Of a stretch of 64,000 nucleotides of DNA, positions 1 to 7,962 are shown piece after piece. The stretch's first letter is position 1. Each line of letters starts with the position of its first letter. The position numbers were made by a program, and so were the translations under genes. Under the pieces are notes generated by a model. The model searched no databases, was not told the DNA's origin, and saw nothing but the letters and a program-made list of their open reading frames with translations. This stretch comes from Nocardia amamiensis (lineage in GTDB: Bacteria; Actinomycetota; Actinomycetes; Mycobacteriales; Mycobacteriaceae): NCBI RefSeq assembly GCF_015477605.1, contig NZ_JADLQX010000017.1:1-64000 (forward strand), read 5' to 3'.

Positions 1-1
1 A

Positions 2-121
2 CGGGGAATCAACCAGCTCAAACAACACCGCGCCGTCGCCACCAGGTACGACAAGCTCGCCGTCCGCTACCTGGCCACCATCCACATCGCCGTGATCAAC
101 CAATGGCTCCGAAACGAGTGA
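2..121 (+). CDS. IS5-like transposase, C-terminal end (gene enters from the left edge)
   Basis: The frame is open from the left edge and stops at a TGA ending at 121. The 39 visible residues end in AVINQWLRNE and include a YDKLAVRY stretch followed by a short hydrophobic helix. This tail is typical of actinobacterial IS5/IS4-superfamily DDE transposases, whose last residues read much like this. Nothing of the catalytic DDE core is in the window, so activity cannot be judged. A terminal inverted repeat would be expected shortly after 121 but I could not define it without the other end. It marks an insertion sequence directly upstream of the convergent ribH gene. Confidence 0.7.
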   Translation, partial: RGINQLKQHRAVATRYDKLAVRYLATIHIAVINQWLRNE

Positions 122-171
122 AGGCAGGCCACCAGGCCCGCCCTCATCACTTCGACACAGGGCCTAGTCGC

Positions 172-624
172 TTACACCGGAAGGGACCGCAGCGAGCTGA
201 GCGTGCTCGCCAAGGCGCGAGCCGCTTCGGCGCCCTTGGTGACGAAGTGCTCGGTGAAGTACGTGACGTGTTCGCTGTGCTCGTGGAAGTGGTGCGGCGT
301 GAGCACCACCGAGAACACCGGCACGTCGGTGTCCAGCTGAACCCGCATCAGCCCGTCGATCACCGCCGAGGCGACGAAATCGTGCCGGTAGATCCCGCCG
401 TCCACGACCAGCGCGGACGCCACGATCGCCGCGTACCGGCCGGAGAGTGCGAGGCGCTTGGCGTGCAGCGGGATCTCGAAGGCGCCCGGCACCTCGTACA
501 CGTCCACGGTGGCGGGGTCGAAGCCGAGGTCGGTGTATTCGGCGACGAAGCCCTCGTACGCCTTGCCGACGATCGAGCTGTGCCAGCTGGCGCGGATGAA
601 CGCGACGGATCCGGTAGTTCCCAT
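172..624 (-). CDS. ribH: 6,7-dimethyl-8-ribityllumazine synthase, RibH2 type
   Basis: The 150-residue protein catalyses the penultimate step of riboflavin synthesis, condensing the ribityl-aminopyrimidine with dihydroxybutanone phosphate. Seen: VPGAFEIPLHAKRLA near residue 45, VDGGIYRHDFVASAVIDG near 75-90, and the catalytic-region His run LTPHHFHEH near 108-115. The GGIYRHDFV and LTPHHFHE signatures match the Brucella/Mesorhizobium RibH2 (decameric, type II) subfamily better than the usual actinobacterial icosahedral RibH, which has GTPHFDYV-like motifs. It stands alone, 10 bp from the stop of the lipase gene and not beside ribABG. The length is normal. Family assignment is confident; the type II subtype is my comparison from memory. 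Confidence 0.9.
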   Translation of the reverse strand: MGTTGSVAFIRASWHSSIVGKAYEGFVAEYTDLGFDPATVDVYEVPGAFEIPLHAKRLALSGRYAAIVASALVVDGGIYRHDFVASAVIDGLMRVQLDTDVPVFSVVLTPHHFHEHSEHVTYFTEHFVTKGAEAARALASTLSSLRSLPV

Positions 625-633
625 GCCGGGATA

Positions 634-1530
634 CTACGGGCCGGTAACGTGCGCTTCCAGCCAGCCGACCACGTCGTCGAGCACCTTGTCCTGCTCGGGC
701 TCGTTGAACACCTCGTGGTAGAGCCCTTCGTAGCGGATCACCGTGAGGTCCTTCGAGCCCGCGCCCCGTTCGATGAGATCCGAACTGGACGGCGCGGCGA
801 TCGCGTCGGCGGTGCCGTGCAGCACCAGCAGCGGCACGTCGAGCTTCGCCAGCCGCGCCTTGACCGCATGGGTCGCGTTCAGCATCTCGGCGCCGGTGCG
901 GGCGGGCAGCATCCCCCGGTAGACCAGCGGATCGTTGTCGTAGGCCGCGACCACCGCCGGATCACGGCTGATCTGCGAGGAATCCAGTTTCAGCACACCG
1001 AGATTCGGGGTGAACCTGCTCAGCACCGGCGCGAGCATGCGCTGCAGCGGGTTACCCACCGGAATGTCCAGCGGCGGCGCGGACAGCACGATGCCCGCCA
1101 CGTCGATCGGAGCCCTGGTGGCCAGGTACAGCACGATCAGGCTGCCCATCGAGTGGGCGACCAGGAAGCGCGGCACGCCGGGCTGCTCCCGGCTCGCGAT
1201 GGACAGCATGGCGGCGACGTTGTCGGCGGCGCCCTCCATCGAGCCGATATTGGCCTTGCCGCCGGCCGACTTGCCGTGGCCGATGTGGTCCAGCGCGTAG
1301 ACCGCGAAACCCGCGCCGACCAGGCGCTGACCGACGTGAGCGTAGCGCCCGGAGTGCTCGGCCACGCCGTGCACCAGGACGATCACGCCGCGCGCCGGGC
1401 CCTCGGGCAGCCATGCCCGCCAGGCGACCCCGCTGCCGATGCCGTCGAACTGGCCCGAGTCGGTGCGGACCGCGGGTGCGGCGGGCGGCTCGGTCGGCGT
1501 GGCGTCGCGCGCCGTCGGCTCGGTCGTCAT
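634..1530 (-). CDS. Monoacylglycerol lipase-like alpha/beta hydrolase (Rv0183 family)
   Basis: A 298-residue serine hydrolase. HGVAEHSGRYAHV near residue 50 is the oxyanion/lid entry, AHSMGSLIV is the nucleophile elbow (GxSxG variant HSMGS), LVLHGTADAIAAP carries the acid, and YEGLYHEVFNEPE carries the catalytic His. This order and the AEHSGRY motif are characteristic of bacterial monoacylglycerol lipases such as mycobacterial Rv0183, which release fatty acids from monoacylglycerols. I start it at ATG 1530 (MTTEPTARD), because this ATG overlaps the stop of the upstream M20 gene (ATGA) and longer starts would run antiparallel through that gene's coding end. It is the last gene of a three-gene translationally coupled hydrolase run. 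The N-terminal 20 residues are low-complexity Pro/Ala/Thr. Confidence 0.88.
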   Translation of the reverse strand: MTTEPTARDATPTEPPAAPAVRTDSGQFDGIGSGVAWRAWLPEGPARGVIVLVHGVAEHSGRYAHVGQRLVGAGFAVYALDHIGHGKSAGGKANIGSMEGAADNVAAMLSIASREQPGVPRFLVAHSMGSLIVLYLATRAPIDVAGIVLSAPPLDIPVGNPLQRMLAPVLSRFTPNLGVLKLDSSQISRDPAVVAAYDNDPLVYRGMLPARTGAEMLNATHAVKARLAKLDVPLLVLHGTADAIAAPSSSDLIERGAGSKDLTVIRYEGLYHEVFNEPEQDKVLDDVVGWLEAHVTGP

Positions 1531-2897
1531 GCGTCGGCTCCTGACGTCGATGGCGCGCTGGTCGCCGCGAAGTGCTCGATCAGCCGCCGGTTGAACTCGA
1601 TGAGTCGAGCGTAGTTGACCCGGGAAAGACGCTCGTCGGTTCCATGAATCGAGGCCAGGTCGCGCTCGTCCAGCACGATCGGGGCGAAGTTGCACCGGGT
1701 GGCCGCCAGATCGTCGTAGTGCCTGGAGTCGGTCGCACCCGGAACGATGCCGGTGGTCACCGCGATCCCTGGAACGACGGCGCGGGCGAGTCCCGCGATC
1801 ACGTCGAATGCCGGACCAGGGCCGGTGATGCGCGACGGCTCCGCCGACATCCCCACCAATTCGAACCGAATACTCTTGTCGCGCACCACTTTCCGGCAGT
1901 GCGCCAGCACCGAAGCCACCGAGTCGCCCGGCAGGATGCGGAAGTTCACCAACGCCTCGGCGTGCTGCGGCAGCACGTTGGCCCGCACCCCGCCGCGGAT
2001 CACCGTGGGCGCTGCGGTGGTGCGCACCAGCGCCTCGGTCTGCGGCCGGGCCGCCATCACCCGGGTGATCACCGGCGCCGCGACGCCGGCCAGACCGAGC
2101 AGGCGCCGGCGCGGCTCCGGCAGGACCTCCCGCAACCTGGCCAGCATGTCCGCGATCACCGGCGTCAGGCGCAGCGGCATCGGGTGGTCTTGGATCCGGC
2201 CCACCGCGCGCGCCATCCGGCCGACCGCGGTCTGCTTGCCCGGCATGGAGGAATGCCCGCCGACCTCGGTGACCGACAGCCGGACGGTGGCGTAGCCCTT
2301 CTCGCCCAGCATGATCGTGGCCACCGGCTGCCGAACGCCGTCGACGACGCCGGCGGTGATCACGCCGCCCTCGTCGAGCAGCAGGTCCGCGTGCACGCCC
2401 GCCTGCCGCAGATGTTCGGCCATCCGCTCGGCACCGTCTCCGCCGAAGACCTCCTCGTCGTGTCCGAACGCCAGATACACCGTGTGCCGGGGCCGTACGC
2501 CCGCCGCGAGGGCCGACTCGACCGCCTCCAGAATGGCCAGGACGCGGCTCTTGTCATCGATCGCGCCGCGGCCCCAGATGTATTCGTCGTCGACCACGCC
2601 CGCGAACGGCGGATGGGTCCAGCGCTGTGGATTGTCGGCCGGCACCACGTCCTGGTGCGCGAGCAGGATCGCGGCGACCCGGCCGGGTTCGCTGCCCGGC
2701 CACCGGTACAGCCTGCTGTGGCCGAACCGTTGGAGTTCGAGTTCGGCGTGCACCCGCGGAAAGGACTGCTGGAGGTGGGCGTCGAGGCGCTCGAACGCGG
2801 CGTCGTCGGCGTCGCGCGGGTCGTCGGTGGACACGGTCGCGCACCGCAGCGCGGCGGCGAAGCGTTCGGCGGTCGGATCGTCGACAGGTTCGGTCAT
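1527..2897 (-). CDS. M20/M25/M40 family metallopeptidase
   Basis: A 456-residue zinc aminoacylase/carboxypeptidase-like enzyme. Metal ligands are visible in order: LLAHQDVVPA (His, Asp), WGRGAIDDKS (bridging Asp), FGHDEEVFGGDGA (catalytic Glu-Glu), GIVPGATDSRHY (Asp/His) and a final SIHGTDERL (His). The central dimerisation domain follows GGHSSMPG. This is the full M20 pattern, with length close to human carboxypeptidase PM20D1-like homologs. The ATG at 2897 overlaps the stop of the CocE gene (ATGA) and its own stop overlaps the lipase start, so the three hydrolases are translationally coupled. Cellular substrate is unknown; N-acyl amino acids would be a reasonable guess from PM20D1-like homologs. 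Confidence 0.88.
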   Translation of the reverse strand: MTEPVDDPTAERFAAALRCATVSTDDPRDADDAAFERLDAHLQQSFPRVHAELELQRFGHSRLYRWPGSEPGRVAAILLAHQDVVPADNPQRWTHPPFAGVVDDEYIWGRGAIDDKSRVLAILEAVESALAAGVRPRHTVYLAFGHDEEVFGGDGAERMAEHLRQAGVHADLLLDEGGVITAGVVDGVRQPVATIMLGEKGYATVRLSVTEVGGHSSMPGKQTAVGRMARAVGRIQDHPMPLRLTPVIADMLARLREVLPEPRRRLLGLAGVAAPVITRVMAARPQTEALVRTTAAPTVIRGGVRANVLPQHAEALVNFRILPGDSVASVLAHCRKVVRDKSIRFELVGMSAEPSRITGPGPAFDVIAGLARAVVPGIAVTTGIVPGATDSRHYDDLAATRCNFAPIVLDERDLASIHGTDERLSRVNYARLIEFNRRLIEHFAATSAPSTSGADA

Positions 2898-4561
2898 GGG
2901 GTACTGGTGCGGTTCGGCAAATTCAGGGACACCGTTGCATTGTTCAACATGTCGGGTTCGACGGCGATGGTCTTCTCGTTTCGCCACTTCACGATGCCCT
3001 CGGTGAGTCCGCCGGGCAGGTCGGGCTGCCGCGTGCCGGTCAGCAGCGGCAGTTCCACACTCGCCGCCGCGACCGTGACCGGGGCGAAGGCGGGGGAATG
3101 CGACCACACGTCGTCGACCACGTCGGTGACGCGCACGCCGATCCGGTGTCCGGCCGGAATCGGCCAATCCTGGGCGAGCAACCGGATTTCGGCGGTGTCG
3201 GCGACGGGGGCGATGCCGCGGGTGATGACGGTGGCGTGCAGGTCGGGCGCGATGTCGTAGAGCTCGACGGCGACGGTCGCGGTGGCCGGGCCGCTCAGGC
3301 GCAGCGTCGCGGTCGGGATGCCGGACAGGTGCTGCTCCTGGGCCAGTGGCGCGGACACCGACCAGAACTCGCGGTCGGGTCCGGGAACCAGGCCGCGGTC
3401 GGTGTAGCGGCCGGGCCGCAGCTCGACCGAGACTCGCTGCGCGTCGGCGGGCGGCCACGCGGTCTCCGCACGCCAGCGGCCGTCGAACTGGCCGACGGTG
3501 ATCCGCGGTCCGGGAATCTCGACGTCGCGGCCCGCCACGTGCTTGTCGAAGAAGGCGAGCAGTTCGGTGTCGAAATGCGGTGTGCCGCATTTGTCGTTGC
3601 AGGTGCGGTGGCCCCACTGACCGAACCAAGCCCGGTGCGCACCGGGGCCGAGGCCGTTCCACAGGTCGAACACCCGGTAGGCGCGGGTGTTGTAGTCGAC
3701 GAAGCCCTGACCGAGAAACAGCGGAATGGTGCTGCCGCGCAGAGGCGCGACGAGATCACGCTCGCGCCAGAAGGGTGTGTCGGGGGCGTGATCGCCGATC
3801 TCTGTCAAATAGTTCTGATAACACTGCCACGGCAATTGCGTCGCGTTGGACCGGTATTCGCCGCCGTCCTCCGGTCGCGGCGGAGTGGACGCGATGAGCA
3901 GATGCTCCAAGCCGGCGAAATCAGCTGGGCGCACGCCTTTTTCGGTGATCGGCTTCCCGGAGAACTTCCATGAGACGCCCTGCATGTACAGGTAGGAGTA
4001 CGGGTCGACGACCGGCTCGAACGAAGCGACCGCCGCGAGGCCCTCCGGCTTGGTGGCCAGCCCCATCAGCCCGGTCCACCCCTCGTAGGAGACGCCGAAC
4101 ATGCCCACTTTCCCGGTCGACCACGGCTGCTCGGCCGCCCACTCCACCGCCGCCGCGACATCCGCGCGCTCGCCAGGGCCGCCGAAATCCGGGCAGCCGC
4201 CCGAGCCGCCGAACCCGCGCAGGTCCACGATGACGTAGGTGTAGCCCGCCGCCAGGAACAGGTCGGCGCTGAGGTTGTCGGTGGACGGGCCACCGGTCAC
4301 GCGCGGCTCGCTCAGGTACGCCAGATGCGCGCGGTACGGGCTGACGGTGAGGATGACGGGAGTGCGGGTGTCCTCGGACACACCCGCCGGGCGCAGGATG
4401 TCGGCGTGCAGCCGGGTGCCGTCCTCGCTGTCGATGAACGCCTGCTTCCACTGGAAGGGCGCCCGGAGCGGCTCGGCGTTCGCCGTAACCGGGGTGATGG
4501 CTCCGAGCAGGAGCAGCAGCCCGCACAGGGCGCGCAGCAGGACGGGTCGTTCGGTCACCAT
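2894..4561 (-). CDS. Secreted CocE/NonD family hydrolase (X-Pro dipeptidyl-peptidase fold)
   Basis: A 555-residue enzyme with an N-terminal signal sequence: a charged start, the hydrophobic stretch LLRALCGLLLLLGAITPV, and an AxA-like site near residue 28 (TANAEP). The nucleophile motif is GVSYEGW (GxSYxG, near residue 160), typical of the S15/CocE family, followed by FGQWGHRTCN for the His region. A C-terminal jelly-roll domain starts near residue 350, with WPIPAGHRIGVRVTD diagnostic of the S15 C-terminal domain. Probably an exported esterase or acyl-peptidase. First gene of the coupled hydrolase operon; the M20 gene begins inside its stop codon. Substrate cannot be read from the sequence. 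Confidence 0.88.
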   Translation of the reverse strand: MVTERPVLLRALCGLLLLLGAITPVTANAEPLRAPFQWKQAFIDSEDGTRLHADILRPAGVSEDTRTPVILTVSPYRAHLAYLSEPRVTGGPSTDNLSADLFLAAGYTYVIVDLRGFGGSGGCPDFGGPGERADVAAAVEWAAEQPWSTGKVGMFGVSYEGWTGLMGLATKPEGLAAVASFEPVVDPYSYLYMQGVSWKFSGKPITEKGVRPADFAGLEHLLIASTPPRPEDGGEYRSNATQLPWQCYQNYLTEIGDHAPDTPFWRERDLVAPLRGSTIPLFLGQGFVDYNTRAYRVFDLWNGLGPGAHRAWFGQWGHRTCNDKCGTPHFDTELLAFFDKHVAGRDVEIPGPRITVGQFDGRWRAETAWPPADAQRVSVELRPGRYTDRGLVPGPDREFWSVSAPLAQEQHLSGIPTATLRLSGPATATVAVELYDIAPDLHATVITRGIAPVADTAEIRLLAQDWPIPAGHRIGVRVTDVVDDVWSHSPAFAPVTVAAASVELPLLTGTRQPDLPGGLTEGIVKWRNEKTIAVEPDMLNNATVSLNLPNRTSTP

Positions 4562-4684
4562 TGGACTATCGAGTTTGCCCGCAGCGTCGTCCAGCCCCCG
4601 GAACCGGGGTGGTCGGCCGAGCCGTCGTCCCCGCGCCGAGCGGACGCCATCCTGTGTTCATCGAGGTGGACCAGCATCGGCACG

Positions 4685-5695
4685 GTGCCAGCAAAGGGTG
4701 AACTCGGTGCCGGGTCGATCGACGCTGTCGCGACGGTCACCCTGGCATTGCTGGCCGCGTTACTGTTCGCGGTGTCGGCGGCGCTGCAACAGGGCGCGGC
4801 GCGGCAGGCGGCCACCGACTCCGGGCAGGGGCGGTTCCTGCTGATCGCCGCGATCGCCCGCCGGGTGCTCACCGATCCCCGCTGGCTGGCCGGTCAGGGC
4901 GCGAACGTGGCGGGGTTCGCCGTACACGCGGTCGCGCTGCGTTTCGGCGGCATCGCGGTGGTGCAGGCGTTGCTGGTCGTGCAACTGCTGTTCGCCTTGC
5001 CACTGGCGGCCTTGCGGCGTGGCCGCACGTTGCTCGCGCGGGACTGGGCCGGGACGACGGCAGTGTGCGCGGGGCTGATTCTGCTGGTAGCACAGGGCGT
5101 TTCGGCGCACTTCGCGGTGAAAACCGGGCATCTGCCGGAGGCGGGCGGCGGTGTGATCATAGCGATCGTCCTGCTGTTCGGCGCGTCCCGAGTGGTCCGC
5201 TCCACGCAGCTGCGCTCCGCGCTGGTGGCGGTCGCCGCCGGCTGCTGTTTCGCCACGACGGCGGTGCTGGTCGTGCTGGCGACGAGCAGGCTGCCCGACC
5301 CGAGCTGGGCATTGCTGGGCATCCCGGTGTCGGCGTTCCTGGGCGGTGTGCTGACCCAGGAGGCGTACGCCCGCGGCTCGCTGCCCACGGCGTTGACGGC
5401 GATGACGATCACCGACCCGGTGGTCAGCTACCTGGCCGGGTCGATCCTCTTCACGGCGACGGTGCAACCACGTCCGGCGCTCCTGGTTTGCGCGGCCACC
5501 CTGGTCATCGCCGGTGTCGCGTTACTGGCGAACTCCCCGACGCTGCACGACGAACGGGACCGGTGCGCGGATGCGGCATCGAAAAGCATGCGGTCCGGTC
5601 GTGGTCGATCCAGCCGTTGGGCAGCGTCGAGCGGTTCATCGAAGACGGCGATGGTGTCCTCGATCGACCGGCCGACCGGTCCGGACAGCCGATAG
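4685..5695 (+). CDS. DMT/EamA-type integral membrane transporter
   Basis: About 336 residues with roughly nine or ten hydrophobic helices from residue 15 to 285 (for example LALLAALLFAVSAALQQGAA, VAGFAVHAVALRFGGIAVVQ and LLVVQLLFALPLAAL). The GGIAVVQALLVVQ and AMTITDPVVSYLAG segments match actinobacterial DMT-superfamily membrane proteins of the drug/metabolite type; the transported substrate is unknown. No ATG fits; I chose GTG 4685, but its ribosome binding site (GAGG, about 15 nt away) is poor, so the start is uncertain. The last 45 residues are Arg/Ser-rich and hydrophilic, unlike the rest, and may be read-through into non-coding sequence after a lost stop. Convergent with the glycosyltransferase gene. 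Confidence 0.72.
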   Translation: MPAKGELGAGSIDAVATVTLALLAALLFAVSAALQQGAARQAATDSGQGRFLLIAAIARRVLTDPRWLAGQGANVAGFAVHAVALRFGGIAVVQALLVVQLLFALPLAALRRGRTLLARDWAGTTAVCAGLILLVAQGVSAHFAVKTGHLPEAGGGVIIAIVLLFGASRVVRSTQLRSALVAVAAGCCFATTAVLVVLATSRLPDPSWALLGIPVSAFLGGVLTQEAYARGSLPTALTAMTITDPVVSYLAGSILFTATVQPRPALLVCAATLVIAGVALLANSPTLHDERDRCADAASKSMRSGRGRSSRWAASSGSSKTAMVSSIDRPTGPDSR

Positions 5696-5753
5696 CCAGT
5701 CCGTCACCCGGTCGGTTCGGGTATCAGCAGGCGAACCGGCGCGAAGAGGGCCG

Positions 5754-6869
5754 TCAGGCTGAGCGGGCCGGGGTCTCGTAGTCGGCGTAGAGCGCGAGCA
5801 TGCCGTCGACCGTCGCTGACCAGGGAAAGCGTTCCGCGGCCGCACGAGCCGCGCGGCGGCGCTGGGCCGGGGGCAGCGCGAGCAGTTCGCGGACTCCCTC
5901 GGCGAGCCCGTGCGGGGAGCCGTCGCAGACAACGCCGGAACCGGGATCGCCGACGAGCTCGCGCGCGGCGCCCGCGGCGGGCACGACCACAGGTGTGCCG
6001 CAGGCCAGCGCTTCCAGGACGGCGAGGCCGAAAGTCTCGGCAGGGGAGGGGAAGACCGCGACGTCGGCGTCGGCGATCAGAGCGGCCATGGCGGATCGGT
6101 CCGTGAGATGACCGTGGAAGACGACAGGCAGACCGGCCGCCAGGTGCTCCAGGCGGGAACGCAGCGGTCCGTCGCCGATGACGGACAACGCACACCGCAG
6201 ACCGGAGTCGACCAGGACGCGCACCGCCTGGATCGCGCGTTCGGCGCGTTTCTCGCGCGACAGCCTGCTCACCAGCACGAGCCGGACCGGATCATCCGGG
6301 TGCGCGGCGACGTGGCGCCTTCGGGGGTGAAAGGTCTCCAGGTCGACGCCGAGCGGAACCCGGCGCACATTGCGCGCGCCGACACGATCGAACTCGGCGG
6401 TGGCGAAACTCGAGGTGACCACGACTTTCTCGGCACGCACCCAGAGGCGGCGGTTGGCCAGATCGGCCGCGGCGGTGAGCGGGAACCCGCGCGGAACGCG
6501 GGAGCGCAGGATGGCGTCGATGCGTTCGTGCGAGAACAACACCAGCGGGACACCCGCGGCGCGCGCCCACGGTGCGAGCCAGCGGACGCTGAGTTTGTCG
6601 CTGCATTCGAGCACGTCCGGGGTGAGCCGATCGAGCACCGCGCGGGTGCGGCGGGCGGTGAGCACGTGATAGCCCGCGTCGCCGAACTTCGGGCTGCGTA
6701 CCGTGATCCGGTGTCCGGACGGGGTGTGCTCGTCATCGTCGCGCGGGCCGGGCACGACGAGCACACGGTCGTGTCCCGCTTCCGAATAGCCGCGCCCGAT
6801 CTCGTCGATACAGGTGCGCAGACCACCGGAGGCGGGTGTGTAGAAGTTGGCGATCTGCACGATCCGCAC
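5754..6869 (-). CDS. mgtA: GT4 glycosyltransferase, MgtA-like GDP-mannose alpha-mannosyltransferase
   Basis: A 371-residue GT-B enzyme. The N-terminus VRIVQIANFYTPASGGLRT carries the acceptor-side GG loop. The C-terminal nucleotide-sugar domain has LVSRLSREKRAERAIQAV near residue 205, the PSPAETFGLAVLEALACGTP E-x7-E motif near 290, and GVDLETFHPRR. These sequences track mycobacterial MgtA (Rv0557), which transfers mannose from GDP-mannose to a glucuronosyl-diacylglycerol-type acceptor on the lipomannan-like pathway. I start at GTG 6869 because it overlaps the TAG stop of the deacetylase gene (TAGTG). An upstream in-frame extension exists but runs through the deacetylase. The gene pair is translationally coupled. 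Substrate is by homology only. Confidence 0.82.
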   Translation of the reverse strand: MRIVQIANFYTPASGGLRTCIDEIGRGYSEAGHDRVLVVPGPRDDDEHTPSGHRITVRSPKFGDAGYHVLTARRTRAVLDRLTPDVLECSDKLSVRWLAPWARAAGVPLVLFSHERIDAILRSRVPRGFPLTAAADLANRRLWVRAEKVVVTSSFATAEFDRVGARNVRRVPLGVDLETFHPRRRHVAAHPDDPVRLVLVSRLSREKRAERAIQAVRVLVDSGLRCALSVIGDGPLRSRLEHLAAGLPVVFHGHLTDRSAMAALIADADVAVFPSPAETFGLAVLEALACGTPVVVPAAGAARELVGDPGSGVVCDGSPHGLAEGVRELLALPPAQRRRAARAAAERFPWSATVDGMLALYADYETPARSA

Positions 6870-7609
6870 TAGCCGACCGCCGATCCGACCAGTTCGGCGT
6901 AGGTGGTCGCCTGTGCGCCGGTCCCCAGCACCGCGTCGATGGCCCGCAGCGTGGTCTCCCGCAGGCCGGGCCGGTGCAGGTCGTCGGGGTGCAGTGCCAG
7001 TCGTACCAGCCCGCCGCGTTCGGCGGTCCGGAGCGCCACGGATTCCACCATCGCCGCGCCGAACCGCTCCGACCAGCCTCCACCCGGCCGGTGGGAGAGC
7101 GCGAACCCGCGGTACCGGCGCCCGGTGCACAACTGCTTCGCCCCGAAATGCGAGGTGGTGTAGGTGAAGCCCGCCGCGCGCAGCGCCTGCTCCGCGCCGG
7201 GCGAGGCCAGCCACCCCGGCGGTGTGAAACCCGTCGTGTGCAGCCCCGATTCGGTCATCACCGCGGTGGCGGCGCGCAGCTTGGCCGTGGCCTCCGCGAC
7301 GTTCAGCGCGGCGAATTCGGCCGCGCCGCGCGCTACCGCGTACCCGACGGCCCTGCGCGGCCATCCGCCCTCCGGCCCGGCCCGGTGCGACCACCCGTGC
7401 ACCAGGATGTCGTCGCCACCCTGACGACGCTCGCGCAGGAATGCCGCGTAGTCCGGATCGCCGGACAGCCGCATGCCCCGCCACGGACCGGGAATCACCA
7501 AAAGCGAGACGGGAATTCCGAACCGATCGGCGTCGGCGCACCAGCGCGTCGTCTCCGCCGCACTCGCCGGTGCGACGTCATGGACGCTCACCACCAACCG
7601 CGCACACAC
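6869..7609 (-). CDS. DUF2334/polysaccharide deacetylase family protein
   Basis: A 246-residue protein with the NodB-like metal core: VVSVHDVAPAS at residues 6-16 (HD), ILVHGWSHRA near residue 75 (HxxxH), FTPPGWLASPG near 140, and VRLALHPDDL near 205 (catalytic-side His/Asp). These are the usual DUF2334 deacetylase motifs. It is likely to act on an N-acetylated glycan or glycolipid, and coupling to the mannosyltransferase suggests the same glycolipid pathway; that is inference. Start chosen at GTG 7609, three residues before the first conserved strand. No clear Shine-Dalgarno is visible there, and a longer frame extends to 7822 with Arg-rich, non-conserved-looking sequence. Confidence 0.75.
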   Translation of the reverse strand: MCARLVVSVHDVAPASAAETTRWCADADRFGIPVSLLVIPGPWRGMRLSGDPDYAAFLRERRQGGDDILVHGWSHRAGPEGGWPRRAVGYAVARGAAEFAALNVAEATAKLRAATAVMTESGLHTTGFTPPGWLASPGAEQALRAAGFTYTTSHFGAKQLCTGRRYRGFALSHRPGGGWSERFGAAMVESVALRTAERGGLVRLALHPDDLHRPGLRETTLRAIDAVLGTGAQATTYAELVGSAVG

Positions 7610-7962
7610 GTTCCGGAAGGTAACACCGCCCGGTAGCCGCGAGCTGAACAGCGCGGTGCGGTCGTCTGAAGGATCCGATAGTCCCCTTGCTCGCGCCCGC
7701 AGATGTGCCCGAGGCCGAGGTCGATCGGCTTCGCACGCGCACGGGCCGATGCGCCGGTCCGGTCGGGTAACCGCACGTGGCCCGTGCGGTCGGAGGGGAT
7801 CGGCTGCAGGCTCCGGGGACATCGGCGGCTACCCGGCCGGCCTGCAGCGGGTCGAGCGACTCGCGGCCGCCGGAGGCGACGGCAGCCCGTCGGCCGACGA
7901 AACACCGTCGTCGCGGATGGCGCCGAGAGGCTCGCCGGCGGTGCCGTCGCCAGGAGCGGCGG
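7610..7962. other. Intergenic region without a recognised gene
   Basis: About 350 bp between the deacetylase start and the kinase stop. Open frames here on both strands are Arg/Ala/Gly-rich with no recognisable domain, as expected by chance at this GC content. It presumably holds the promoter of the deacetylase/mannosyltransferase pair, but I could not pick convincing -35/-10 elements. Confidence 0.5.

Noticed and set aside
103..3260. Long plus-strand frames (503 and 562 residues) opposite ribH and the hydrolase genes
   Set aside because: Arg/His/Gly-rich text with no domains; they are antisense images of well-supported minus-strand genes in high-GC sequence.
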